NCBI GenBank assembly: GCA_963457665.1
Contig: OY735227.1
Span: 47,973,252 to 48,037,251, forward strand
Direction of reading: 5' to 3'
From: Thysanoteuthis rhombus
Lineage: Eukaryota > Mollusca > Cephalopoda > Oegopsida > Thysanoteuthidae
Length of the DNA stretch: 64,000 nt
Of this stretch, positions 55,277 through 64,000 are shown one piece after another (position 1 is the first letter of the stretch; each line of letters opens with the position of its first letter). A program made the translations under genes and the position numbers. The notes under the pieces were generated by a model that saw nothing but the letters and a program-made list of their open reading frames with translations, searched no databases and was not told the DNA's origin.

Positions 55277-55938
55277 CTTTTTTAAATATTTTGTTCTACT
55301 TTGTATGTTCGGAAATATGTCATGTCATGCACGAAGATTTCAAGAAAGAATAAATATGGCCAGAATAATTCCAATTAATGACATCTCCAGACATCTCGAA
55401 AAAAAGAAGCCTTTTTTCCCTATATCAGAAAACATTTTAGGAGAGGTCCAGCGGTGTACAAATGTCAATTTTCAAGTCGTTAGCACATGTAAACACGTGA
55501 ACAAATGCACAAACACAAGCGCATATGGCTTTGGAGGATAAGGTCGTTAAATTTCCTACGTGTTTATGTAATGAAGTAAAGGATTTACACAAATGCGTTT
55601 ATGTCCCTGCCTTGTTTGGGCGTCTTCAGGCGGTCTGTTTGGTTCATCTTGGATCTCTATTCAGGACATTTTTTTGGATGGATCTATTTTTCTAGCGTGT
55701 AGGAACATCCTCTTATTCTATGTATGTATCTTTTCTTTTCTCTTTTCCTTTGTTCATAAATGGTTGAATCAAGAAACACTTGTCGAGTGATTTCTCTCCT
55801 AAATGTTTAGTATATTGCTCTATATCATATGTGTGATATATTTTTTGCATTTCAATTTAATGAAAATAATTATATTTAACTGTTCAGTTGCTCTACTTTA
55901 TTTATCATTTTTTGTCAAAATTAGAATTAAATGAAATA

Positions 55939-55939
<1 letters not shown>
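55277..55939. other. Intergenic, no recognised gene
   Basis: Two short plus-strand open frames (55,305-55,541, 78 codons; 55,593-55,790, 65 codons) have Met starts but no recognisable domain. They are within the range expected by chance. Confidence 0.4.

Positions 55940-55977
<38 letters not shown>
55940..55977. repeat. TA microsatellite
   Basis: An uninterrupted (AT)n run of about 38 bp immediately precedes the element-like sequence that starts GAAGGTTTGTTCAGAAAGTA. Confidence 0.95.
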
Positions 55978-55979
<2 letters not shown>

Positions 55980-56370
55980 GGTTTGTTCAGAAAGTATCCT
56001 GCCATTTGATATTGACGAAAAAAAGCCTACCTAGCGCAATGTCGCCTTAGTTCGGTTCAGAGTTCTCCGTTTTGGACCTGACACATCAATTTCCGCGTCA
56101 CTTTCAAAACAGTCAGCAAAGTTCTATTTCGTGATCGCTATCCGCTACCTTCTTACAAGGGTCCAAATTTGGACTGCAGCGGCCTGACAGGGTGGTGCGA
56201 TCTTCAACCAAAAAGATTTAAAAAATGGGCAAGTTCAGTTATTGTGAATATGATGGTAACACAGCGCACAAGCTCACTGCCGACTGAGTAACCCCACTGG
56301 AAAATGTCTGTGCACACATTCGCAGTATATTTGCCAAGTTACAGTAAGGCAACATAACTGGTTTTCGCGT
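55978..56370. mobile_element. Possible mariner-like transposon fragment
   Basis: GTTTGTTCAGAAAGTATCCT directly after a TA run resembles the terminal repeats of mariner-like elements (GTxTGTxCxxAAAGTATCC). The following 350 bp are less AT-rich than the surroundings, with GC-containing phrases such as CGTGATCGCTATCCGC. I do not see a matching right terminal repeat or a clear transposase frame, so the call rests on one end only. Confidence 0.3.
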
Positions 56371-57274
56371 TATTCAAAATAGCTGGATACTTTTAAGACA
56401 AAACTCATATAATAAAAAAATCAATAGAAACATTCTCTGTTTTCTCAAGAAAAATTCTCTGAAAAACTGTTGAGGCATAACAGCTATGTCGACAGTGAGG
56501 ATCAAAGTCGTTCTCAGTGGTTATAGTATTCATACGCCTGTAGTCCAAGAAATTTTTATTGATAAAAAAAATATTGTAAGTGAATCCTTGATCGGAAAAG
56601 GAAGATTTTCTAATCTTCTAAAGTTTCAAATTTATAGCTTAGATTTTGCGTCGTCTGCAACCGTGTAATCTACAGATCTGTTTTGTGTGATGAATTCACG
56701 TCAAAGGAGATGCAATCAGCTTTGGAGTGATGTACAGTGAATATTCGCCTCTTTTGACATAGTTCTGGAAAATATTTACGAAACATAAGTGTGACCTTAC
56801 TGCATATGCGCGTTACGTAGATATATAATTACTCTGCAGTATAATTTGTTTCATCTAGAGCAGATTTTCTCAAATTGGAAATTATTTCTTGTGGTGAATG
56901 AAACTACATGGAATATGAAGGGTGAAAGATACCATTTAAATAATCATATTTTCCTCTTAAAATGTAACTTTTGCGATAATCGTGTACAACAAGGAAACAA
57001 TTTCTAAAAATCCAACTTTTCTGCTGTTTGCTCCATTCTTTATAGTTTTAAGTTGTTTGAATGTAAGACTATTACCGTGTTTGGCAATATGTAAGACCCT
57101 CTTTTCCCCCAAATGGCTCAAAATGTAACTTAGTTGCCCAGTCCCATATTGACCAGAATCTGAATGAATAACATGGTGTCCAAACATCGGGTAGGGAATA
57201 ATGATGCTCTATGACCTGAGTAGATTCAGCTTCACTTGGCCGATTTCGAATGGCTTCATTCATATGTGACGAGT
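56371..57274. other. Intergenic, no recognised gene
   Basis: The open frames here (for example 56,486-56,668 plus; 57,072-57,419 minus, running into the next repeat) lack recognisable domains. Nothing else can be supported. Confidence 0.4.
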
Positions 57275-57450
57275 TTCCAAGGATAAGGGATGTAAGATCA
57301 AATCTCACTGGAGATTCATTCTTTATTTCCGCTCTATGGTGCTTGTTTAACGTTTGTAGGATATAAAATGACCTTAGTGTTGTAATAAAAAGCAACAATA
57401 ATGAATGGAAAATAAACAAAAGAAAGATTAATGATCGAAATTAAAAGAAT
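57275..57450 (+). repeat. Dispersed SINE-like repeat, copy 1
   Basis: This segment aligns by eye with 58,156-58,340. Shared phrases in order are CCAAGGATA, TGTAAGATCAAATCT (copy 2: TGTGAGATCGAATCT), GGAG/TTATTTCCG, GTAGGATATAAAATGACC (copy 2: GTAGAATATAAAACGACC) and ACAAAAGAA. The AGATCGAATCT phrase resembles a tRNA B box, suggesting a tRNA-derived SINE. The copies are clearly diverged and no clear A box or poly-A tail is seen. Confidence 0.6.
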
Positions 57451-58155
57451 CTAAGACACAGATTCACACTGAGATTATTATTATTACGAGTGAACAAATG
57501 ATATGTCACAGAGAAATCAGATGAGAAGGAATGTAGCTATATTACTACACTAGCACAGTACTACTAAATTGACGTGATTATTTATGTACGGATAAATTAT
57601 TTGTTTATCTTGAAACAACGTCACTATTTCCGGACAAATCTTCTCGAATTTTGGCGCTGAGGTCTAGATAAACCCCAGTAATTTGCGTTGACAAGGAAAA
57701 CCCGGTTTTGGCTTCTCGCGGAATAATATCTGATATAGTTTACCTTTTTCAATGCACTCTATCCAATAATAGTTTATATTTATGTATAGTTTGCCTCAGC
57801 TGGGCAATGGTCTGCTACTAGTAGACACTGAGAGTGGACATGTCACAATACAAAAAAATAGAGGAACAATCACCAACAGATCTCTAGAAATTCTATCAAA
57901 TAACAGAAATAACGAGAGGCTTTTTGACTGTGACAACCTGGCTCCACAATTTTACAATATGCAGAAACTTGACTAATACTTATGGTACAAATCAGTTGAC
58001 ACTGTAATCAACCTTGACGATGCTGACAACTATCCAACAGTTTCTCTACAATCTTCAATCCACGAATGTCCTACGTCACAAATATGCAATTTGATTTCGC
58101 CTACCTTGTTGGTCCCTGCAATCAAAGTGGTAAGTCTTCGTCTCTGTCAGACGGG
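57451..58155. other. Intergenic between the two repeat copies, no recognised gene
   Basis: A 64-codon frame (57,782-57,976) has no recognisable domain. Nothing else is supported. Confidence 0.4.
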
Positions 58156-58340
58156 CTCCCAAGGATACAATATTCAAGCAACTGTCATGTAAAATGTGAG
58201 ATCGAATCTTGTTGGAGGTTACGTCGTTATTTCCGATTCATGCAGTTTAGGTAAAGGTCGTAGAATATAAAACGACCAAGCATTGCTGTAGAGAACAACT
58301 ATTATAAGACAAAAGAAGGATCTAGAAAGAAAATCAGTAA
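58156..58340 (+). repeat. Dispersed SINE-like repeat, copy 2
   Basis: Second copy of the family at 57,275-57,450, about 0.9 kb downstream and in the same orientation. It keeps the better B-box-like phrase (GTGAGATCGAATCTT). The upstream limit of the homology is uncertain. Confidence 0.6.
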
Positions 58341-58494
58341 TAAAAATTCTTTATGAAAGATATGGAACAACTTATAGACTATTACGTCTAATATTACGTC
58401 CTACTAACAATGTGGTGTAGAGTAACGGATGGAAATAGATGTATTTGTATGACGAGATTTGAACTTGCAAACATTATCCGCGGGAGTTTGTTTT

Positions 58495-58860
58495 ACTGGG
58501 ACAGTACCTTATGGATTAGATTTCCAGACATTGTACGTCCAATGCTGGACAAAGGCCTTCCCAATTTCCTTCCATTGCACCAATTTTTACCATGTCTTAC
58601 CAGCGAATCTTTTAATCTCATCCCTTAATCTCGTGTCTGGTCTTTTCCCACTGCGTTTAATGTCCCATGGGAACCAATCGATCAGCCTTTTGCTTTATCT
58701 GTTGACATCCCGAGTCACCATTTTCTATTCTCCATTTTTGTTTCTCATTCATTTGTATAATATACTTCCCAGTTATCCTCCTCCTAACCCGTATTGATCT
58801 TTTTAGATCCCTTACAGTTATTCCTAGCATTGCTCTTTCTATGCTCTTTGTGCGATTCTA
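58495..58860 (-). pseudogene. Non-LTR retrotransposon (LINE), reverse-transcriptase C-terminal fragment
   Basis: Minus-strand translation from about 58,855 gives RTKSIERAMLGITVRDLKRS, then RVRRRITGKYI and EKQKWR. After a frameshift it gives LIDWFPWDIKRSGKRPDTRL, then RDEIKRFAGKTW, a stop, and KLVQWKEIGKAFVQHW. This matches the order of the end of LINE ORF2 proteins: ERxMLGITxRDxxR, KWRWxGH, GRPxTRWxDDIxxxAGxxW, W..LxEAFVQQW (established pattern). The frameshift, in-frame stop and missing upstream domains mark it as a dead 3' fragment inserted antisense to the haemocyanin gene. The clade (RTE/Jockey/CR1-like) cannot be settled from so little. Confidence 0.82.
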
Positions 58861-59538
58861 AGTTGATTTTCAGTTCGTTTTGTTACTTTCAATGCATCAC
58901 TAACACTGATAGCTTAAATACATCTTATATAGTACCTCTATCCACTCTCATCGATTAACATACCAATCTGATCAAAACGCTATCTGTAAACATATCATGT
59001 AAAACCACAACACTCCCACCAATATTCGTCAGCTCATAGTAGGACACACTAAAATTCTATTTTTAAAACGAAACAGAATTCATATTATTTGTTATAAAAC
59101 AACTAGCTCTATCAATTGTAAACACCTTGTGCAGCTAAATACAACTGGGTAAAAATTAGGCCTGAAAACTCAACGGGCTCGTGGAATGTTTGGAAGTAAA
59201 GGATTCGAGAAAAGAAATTTGCAAGGGAGATAATAGGTGGATTCTATTCACAGTGCATGTACAATACTAAATTGAACCATATGCATATGTACATTCTATC
59301 ATTCAATTGATATAAAACTATTAGCTTTGTGTCTTTACCACCCCTTAAATATTGGCGAAACTTTGACGCTGCTCTAGCAAATTCAGCTCAAATTGGAATG
59401 CATACTCAAATGGACCTTGGCTTGAAGTTTTGAAGAATTTTAGAGAGGGGAGTTCTTCAAACTGAATCATAAGTTTCCGTTCCATATAGAAATATACATA
59501 TTCATAGTTAGTTATAAAAGTAATTAGTGTTTACCGAA
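58861..59538. other. Intergenic, nothing recognised
   Basis: AT-rich sequence without a supported feature. Confidence 0.4.
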
Positions 59539-59540
59539 TA

Positions 59541-59769
59541 CAGTGAGTGCAAAAAGTATCCGATACATTTCAATAAGTTTATTTTTGACATCCTTATGCA
59601 GCCTCAAAATAATAGAATGTAGACCGAAATTAAAAAAATATAAAAATAAAATGAAAATACTCAGGCAGAAGAATCAGAAATATTCGCTCCGAATTCTGTA
59701 AATTTCCAAGATGCGTCTGTATGCAGGAATAAGTTTTCTGAAATGTATCGGATACATTTGCACTCACTG
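59541..59769. mobile_element. MITE of 229 bp with ~29-bp terminal inverted repeats and TA target duplication
   Basis: The left end CAGTGAGTGCAAAAAGTATC plus CGATACATTT and the right end AAATGTATCGGATACATTTG plus CACTCACTG are near-perfect inverted repeats (about 29 bp; one indel and one mismatch). TA dinucleotides at 59,539-59,540 and 59,770-59,771 flank it, the target duplication of the Tc1/mariner superfamily. The 170-bp interior has no coding capacity, so it depended on a transposase supplied in trans. The little-decayed ends suggest a young insertion. Confidence 0.93.
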
Positions 59770-59771
59770 TA

Positions 59772-61439
59772 CATGCTGGTTTATAAGATGCTGATTTGAT
59801 TTTTTATAAAAGAAACTATGCAAATGTTACAGGGCGAAAGGAATTTCGGGTGCCTCTCTAAGTCTATTTGGCACACCACAAATGGGTTTAGAAAGTTGAT
59901 ATGTGGAGTCCAATCAGGGATAGCTGAGGAAGTAGCCAGCGTGAGGGCATTACTTACTTATGCAAATATTACACTGCATCCGATGGGCTTGATTTTAACT
60001 TGGGTGCCGCCTGACAAAGCTGTATATGGCAGTAGTTGAACCTTAGTGAATCTTCCCCAAACCCTTGTAAACCATTCGTCTTGGAGTCTGGTATATGATA
60101 GTAAATGTTGGACAGTTTCTTTGCAAGTGAAAAAGAATTGAAGCAACTGAGACAAATATTCCGAATGTCCTGAGCAGAAATGAAAAAAAATTAAAGAGAG
60201 TAAAAACTACATGGAAACTGTAGCTGATCATAAGAAAGAGATAATTGGAATTTTATGGACCCATAATGAAGAAGGATGGCATGGAGAACTTGCAAAAGAA
60301 TCAGAGTTAGGCAGCGAGTGAACTACTGAAAATGTTTGAGCAGGTCGATGGCAGAAAGAGTACTGGAAAGCGTAGAAGAATGGAAATTGTTGAGAGCGAC
60401 AAGAAGAAGGAGGTCAGGGATCGCTCACATTTTGAAGGGACACGGCACGTAAAGAAGAAGAATATATGGTGTTGAAAGTGTTTAAGCCAAATTTTCATCC
60501 GTCTCAAAAAGAAATTGCAAATTCAATAATAATTAGAAACATAAATTTAAATCAACAAATTTTACAAAGATAACAATTGAAATAAAGATGTCACTATTGT
60601 TTTTAATTCTTGATATCAATCTGATTTATAGTCATCAAATAATACGTCCTCACAATGCCTGTGTCGATCAAGCATTAAAGATAACGTCAGGATCTGATTT
60701 ACACATTTTTGTCTGAGCTTTGATTGGTTAACATTTTTCATAAAAGCCACTGGGAGGGCCTCGAACAAGAATCCCTGGAAGAAAATTCGAGGGAGAGCAC
60801 CATGGGAGGCTTCGGAACAACTCACGCTTGGTGCTGGACCTTCATCTTTCTTGTAAGCTGCCCTCTTTGTCTACTCTTTCAAAGAATTCATCGCTTATAT
60901 CGAAGTAAGGGTTGGACCCCACCGGGACGCGTAAAGTTTATTAGGAGCTGCAAAAAATATTCGAAAATATTTTTTAAAGCATGATTCTGTAACTAAAATT
61001 TGTGTTTTTTAAAATCTCTAAACGAAAAATATACTACTGGTGTATATGGTAAAATGGTTCGATGCTATTCAGCAATTTTTATAAATAAATTTCGTTTACG
61101 TTAAATTTTAGAAATTTATCTTTAGAAAGTATTTTTCTTAATAATCAGCGCAAAACCTCGCGTAGATTGGAATTTTTGACATTTCTTTGTTTTTCTTTGT
61201 TTCATTGTTAGATGACGACTAGAGTCAAATATAACCTTAGTACCTATTGCTTTTATAACAATGAGTCCAATCAAAAAGGGATATCAAATAAAAGAAAATT
61301 TTGAGAGGCCCTGACTTATAAGTAATCGATTGCATTTGTTAATGACAGTATTTTGATATTATGAAATAAATAGCATTATCATTATTGATATTTACTAAAC
61401 ATAGTTCTGGGTAAAGCCATAAATGTGGGTCAATTTCAG
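59772..61439. other. Intergenic, several short open frames, no recognised gene
   Basis: The short frames include 59,818-60,039 plus (73 codons), 60,724-60,984 plus (86 codons) and three minus-strand frames between 59,958 and 60,825. None shows a recognisable domain, and several overlap on opposite strands. The 86-codon frame includes a hydrophobic stretch (WTFIFLVSCPLCLLF) but no supporting context. Confidence 0.4.
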
Positions 61440-61479
61440 TTGTAGATATATTCTGAACTTACTTTAGTCCAAGATAGAG

Positions 61480-61612
61480 TACCAAATAGGGATCGAACTC
61501 ACAACACTAGCAGGTATTTACTTAGCTTAGTTTAGTCTGGCGCAGGGCCAGAAATATGGAGCCCCCAGTGAAGATCAAATCGTTTGTCTGACCAGCTTAC
61601 TAACCATTACAA
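61480..61612 (-). repeat. Possible tRNA-derived SINE fragment
   Basis: On the minus strand, GTAATGGTTAGTAAGCTGGT resembles an A box. About 95 bp further, GTGAGTTCGATCCCTATT contains a good B-box match (GTTCGATCC). The spacing is longer than in an intact tRNA head, so this is either a rearranged SINE or chance. The GGGATxGAACTCACAAC phrase (plus strand) is also common in molluscan dispersed repeats. Confidence 0.4.
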
Positions 61613-62084
61613 AACTTCGAAGCACTCTAGTGACATCATTATTTAAGCTGGTGTTTCCGAAATTATTTCATTGCCAAAATTTACAAAATCTAATTCACCT
61701 ATGACTGAATTTCTCTATGTTCAAGCACCGTTGCTACGGTCGCAGAGAACGACCAAACCAACGAGGTAGCAAGATATTCTTCTCTTTTCATTGAGTAGTT
61801 CTGATTGTGTCAGAGCTACAGGAAACACCAATGGCCTTGCAACTTTGCATGAGTACTCCTCTAGACATCTTCTAAAAACGTTTTCTTTTCTTTTTTTGAA
61901 AAATGCTTTTCTTTTCGTGAAAAAAGGCAATTTTAGGGGACAAGTATTGCCTTTTCAAATGAATTAGTGGTAGAAACACACACATGCATGCTCGCAGCCC
62001 TTATTTTCCAGTAAGCAAAATCAGGCAAAAAATTTGTCAGTGATTTATTATCATTTTAAAAAAAAATATTAGATGAAGTATTGT
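61613..62084. other. Intergenic, nothing recognised
   Basis: The minus-strand 69-codon frame 61,721-61,930 is Lys/Phe-rich over an A/T tract and is not supported as a gene. Confidence 0.4.
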
Positions 62085-62235
62085 AAACCAGGGCTTCTCA
62101 AAGTCGAGGTCAGGATTCCCCAGGGGTCCCATGAAGATTATTGGGATCGCAGAGATATTTTAAAATCCTTTTTGAGAATAATGTTGGAGAAAATGCTGTT
62201 TTTCGCAAAGAATGACTAGGGATCTTTTGGGGTTC
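62085..62235. mobile_element. Possible hAT-type transposon end
   Basis: CCAGGGCTTCTCAAAGTCGA followed by CCCCAGGGGTCCCATGAAGA and TGGGATCGCAGAG resembles the terminal repeat and subterminal GGGGTC-rich sequence of hAT (Charlie-like) elements, whose ends read CAGGGxTTCTCAAA. No convincing right end or 8-bp target duplication is visible, so this is an end fragment at best. Confidence 0.4.
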
Positions 62236-63628
62236 TTGTATATTTGTGTCAGCACTACCAGACATACAACAGCAATTCACTTAATGAATGGTATGGGGTC
62301 TTTTTTATTATTTTCCTTTATTCCCTTTTGTGCATAATTTTAATTCATGTTTTTATCATGAGCAAAAAAGAGAAATATAAAAATCTGGTAAAAATCAGCA
62401 CAATATTCGGTTTTATTAAAAGATTTTCAATGCTTACTCATTAAAGGTCAATTTTTTTATAAGTATTTATTTCATCACAAATTTCAGGAAATATCTTTTT
62501 TTTTACATGTGATTCCTACCCGACCTCTTGTTGATTTGATGATTTATCATATTTCTATATTCTTGTTCTCTTTGATCGTTGCACGTTTAAAAAGCAATCT
62601 GTCTTCATATTAATTAGGTTATAGAAAAGCGCCCAGGAACTGCTCGAATCTCATTCTGGAAATTCGCAAACAGAAAAATTAAGTAAAATATTTGTCTTCG
62701 CTGCAATTTTTTTTCCAGTTTTATTCAATTAATTATAATATAGGCTTTTTATCTGGAGAAAATAATTTTCACTCAATACTTAAAAAAAGTTTTCTTCATT
62801 TTTATCGATTATCCAGACTATTATGATATTTTTTAAATGTGTATTTTTTCCTTTCTATATCTTGCTTTGCTGAAACTTACACAAAAATATTATGACAAGA
62901 AGGAATAATAAAATATAGATAAATAATGAGAACATATTTACTGGCGTATTCATCATATATTTTTACTCTGTTTTTTTTTTGTTTATGTAAATTCACTGGT
63001 ATTTCAAATTGTTGCATTGCCCAACTGAGTCGCATTTTATTGTAGTTATTTGTTTGATCTTCTGTACCAAGCAGAAAATGCCCAGTGTGTCAACAACGAT
63101 CATAAATATCGATAACTTCCTTGGAGACGTGCTGATTGATACTGATAAAAGCGTTTTTATTATTTTGGGGGCAGATTTTTAACTACAGAATTTGAATTCT
63201 TAAAGTCTTATTTTATTGTCAGCGATAATGGCGTCATTATTGATTTTTGCTGAATATAGGGAACATTGAATCTATAAGTCAAAAGCTAGATGATAATTAA
63301 TGAAATTATGTTTGTTTTTTTACTTAGAGAACAATTTGGACTAATTCATTTTCAGAAAAAAAAATCGAGAGTGGATTTAAAAAATAGATATCACGTTTTT
63401 AAAATCGATTTTACGTTGAAAATTTTTCCAAATTATTCATGTTAACCTGAAAAATGCAATCAAACAAGTCATCACCCATCATGATTTTCTCTCATCCACC
63501 TTTGTCGGTATAACATAAAAAGAGAAAATGTAACTTTTTGTAATTGCTCAGGAAACTGAAAACACTACTCCACCCCCTGATATATTAATGAATGATTAAT
63601 ATTAACCAGAATTGCTTCCATTTTTCAG
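62236..63628. other. AT-rich sequence upstream of the haemocyanin exons
   Basis: If the haemocyanin gene begins to the left, this is intron or promoter-proximal DNA. I could not identify a first exon encoding the start of a signal peptide, a TATA box or a transcription start with confidence. The 66-codon frame 62,244-62,444 is hydrophobic and unsupported. Confidence 0.45.
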
Positions 63629-63659
63629 TTCTGGATGTCTGGCTTAGGCATTATAAATG
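63629..63659 (+). CDS. Predicted 31-nt mini-exon preceding the haemocyanin functional-unit exon
   Basis: The exon is bounded by a good acceptor (GCTTCCATTTTTCAG) and a consensus donor (GTAAGT at 63,660). Read in the frame that joins the next exon it encodes FWMSGLGIIN plus the first base of a glycine codon. The intron to the next exon is therefore phase 1, as is known for introns preceding molluscan haemocyanin functional units. The hydrophobic residues ending in ING, just before the NLLRKN start of the unit, would suit the end of a secretion signal peptide. The alternative is a linker from a preceding functional unit. In the same frame upstream there is a stop at 63,593 and no Met, so an earlier exon is required. 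Confidence 0.6.
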
Positions 63660-63749
63660 GTAAGTATATACATTTTTCTTTCTACATTTTGTAATCAATT
63701 TAATATTGATTATATAGTATGCTTAATGTTCTATGGTTTCTATTTCTAG
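63660..63749 (+). other. Phase-1 intron between mini-exon and functional-unit exon
   Basis: A 90-bp AT-rich intron with donor GTAAGTATAT and acceptor TCTATTTCTAG. It splits a glycine codon after its first base (G|GC). Phase 1 matches the known linker-intron phase of molluscan haemocyanin genes. It is short for a cephalopod intron. Confidence 0.75.
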
Positions 63750-64000
63750 GCAATTTACTCCGTAAAAACGTCGACACGTTGACTCCTGATGAAATTCTCA
63801 ACTTGCAAGTTGCACTGCGTGCTATGCAGGATGATGAAGGAGCTACAGGCTATCAGGCCATCTCTGCCTACCACGGGGAACCAGCTGACTGTAAGGCTGC
63901 CGATGGTTCGACCATCGTGTGCTGTCTGCACGGTATGCCTACATTCCCGATGTGGCATAGATTGTATATGGTACAGTTCGAGCAAGCAATAGCTGCGCAT
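63750..64000 (+). CDS. Molluscan haemocyanin, first exon of a functional unit (partial, runs off the window)
   Basis: After a consensus acceptor (TATTTCTAG) the exon reads NLLRKNVDTLTPDEILNLQV and continues for 83 complete codons to the window end. Haemocyanin is the secreted, extracellular copper protein that carries oxygen in mollusc haemolymph, built of repeated ~400-residue functional units. The copper-A site is visible: His41 (in YHGEPADC), His60 (in CCLHGMPTF) and His69 (in MWHRLY). The spacing of 19 and 9 equals that known for octopus haemocyanin. Cys58 sits two residues before His60, the position of the family's Cys-His thioether bond. Copper-B lies beyond the window. Sequence character fits an N-terminal unit (FU-a) of a cephalopod haemocyanin, but that assignment is from memory of the family. 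Confidence 0.93.

Noticed and set aside
58459-58797. Plus-strand 112-codon frame
   Set aside because: Antisense shadow of the LINE ORF2 C-terminal fragment, whose conserved motifs read on the minus strand.
63510-63545. Candidate upstream signal-peptide exon (ATG near 63,480 with a GTATAA donor)
   Set aside because: The encoded residues (MIFSHPPLS) are not signal-like and the donor is weak.
63755-64000. Minus-strand 81-codon frame at the right end
   Set aside because: Antisense shadow of the haemocyanin exon, which has the copper-A motifs and splice sites on the plus strand.

Overview
The window is eukaryotic and most likely comes from a mollusc, probably a cephalopod. The main evidence is at the right end: two spliced exons, the second encoding the start of a molluscan haemocyanin functional unit with its copper-A histidines. 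The rest is AT-rich, full of microsatellites and transposon remnants, and carries no operons or other recognisable protein genes. Species is not determined.

Layout. (1) Positions 1 to about 47,640 are one head-to-tail satellite array of about 150 monomers of 317-323 bp, all in the same orientation. It runs off the left edge of the window. Two subfamilies occupy the two halves, meeting near 22.1 kb: A on the left (317/323-bp mixture) and B on the right (nearly all about 322-323 bp). Both contain nested higher-order repeats (HORs), including a 5-mer of 1,591 bp in A and a 12-mer of 3,871 bp present three times in B. Most monomers carry a 61-codon open frame, but variation among copies does not look constrained at the protein level, so I do not call these genes. 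(2) Positions 47,640-48,443 hold decayed monomers. A 12-bp-arm foldback follows, and then (48,480-50,150) a diverged array of a different satellite with a period of about 116 bp. That unit aligns convincingly with one third of the 320-bp monomer. (3) Positions 50,150-63,600 are unique or low-copy intergenic DNA. It contains TA and GA microsatellites, a 96-bp minisatellite, an internally deleted Tc1-type transposon, a 229-bp MITE with clean TA target duplications, an antisense fragment of a LINE reverse-transcriptase C-terminus, a pair of dispersed SINE-like repeats, and weaker hAT-like and SINE-like fragments. (4) Positions 63,629-64,000 hold a 31-nt mini-exon and the first 251 nt of a large haemocyanin exon on the plus strand, continuing beyond the window.

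The strongest novelty is the satellite locus itself. It has centromere-like architecture (homogenised HOR core, decayed edge, related older satellite at the border) and lies about 14 kb upstream of haemocyanin coding exons. No protein-based system is supported. All coordinates and alignments were made by eye and have not been checked by computation.
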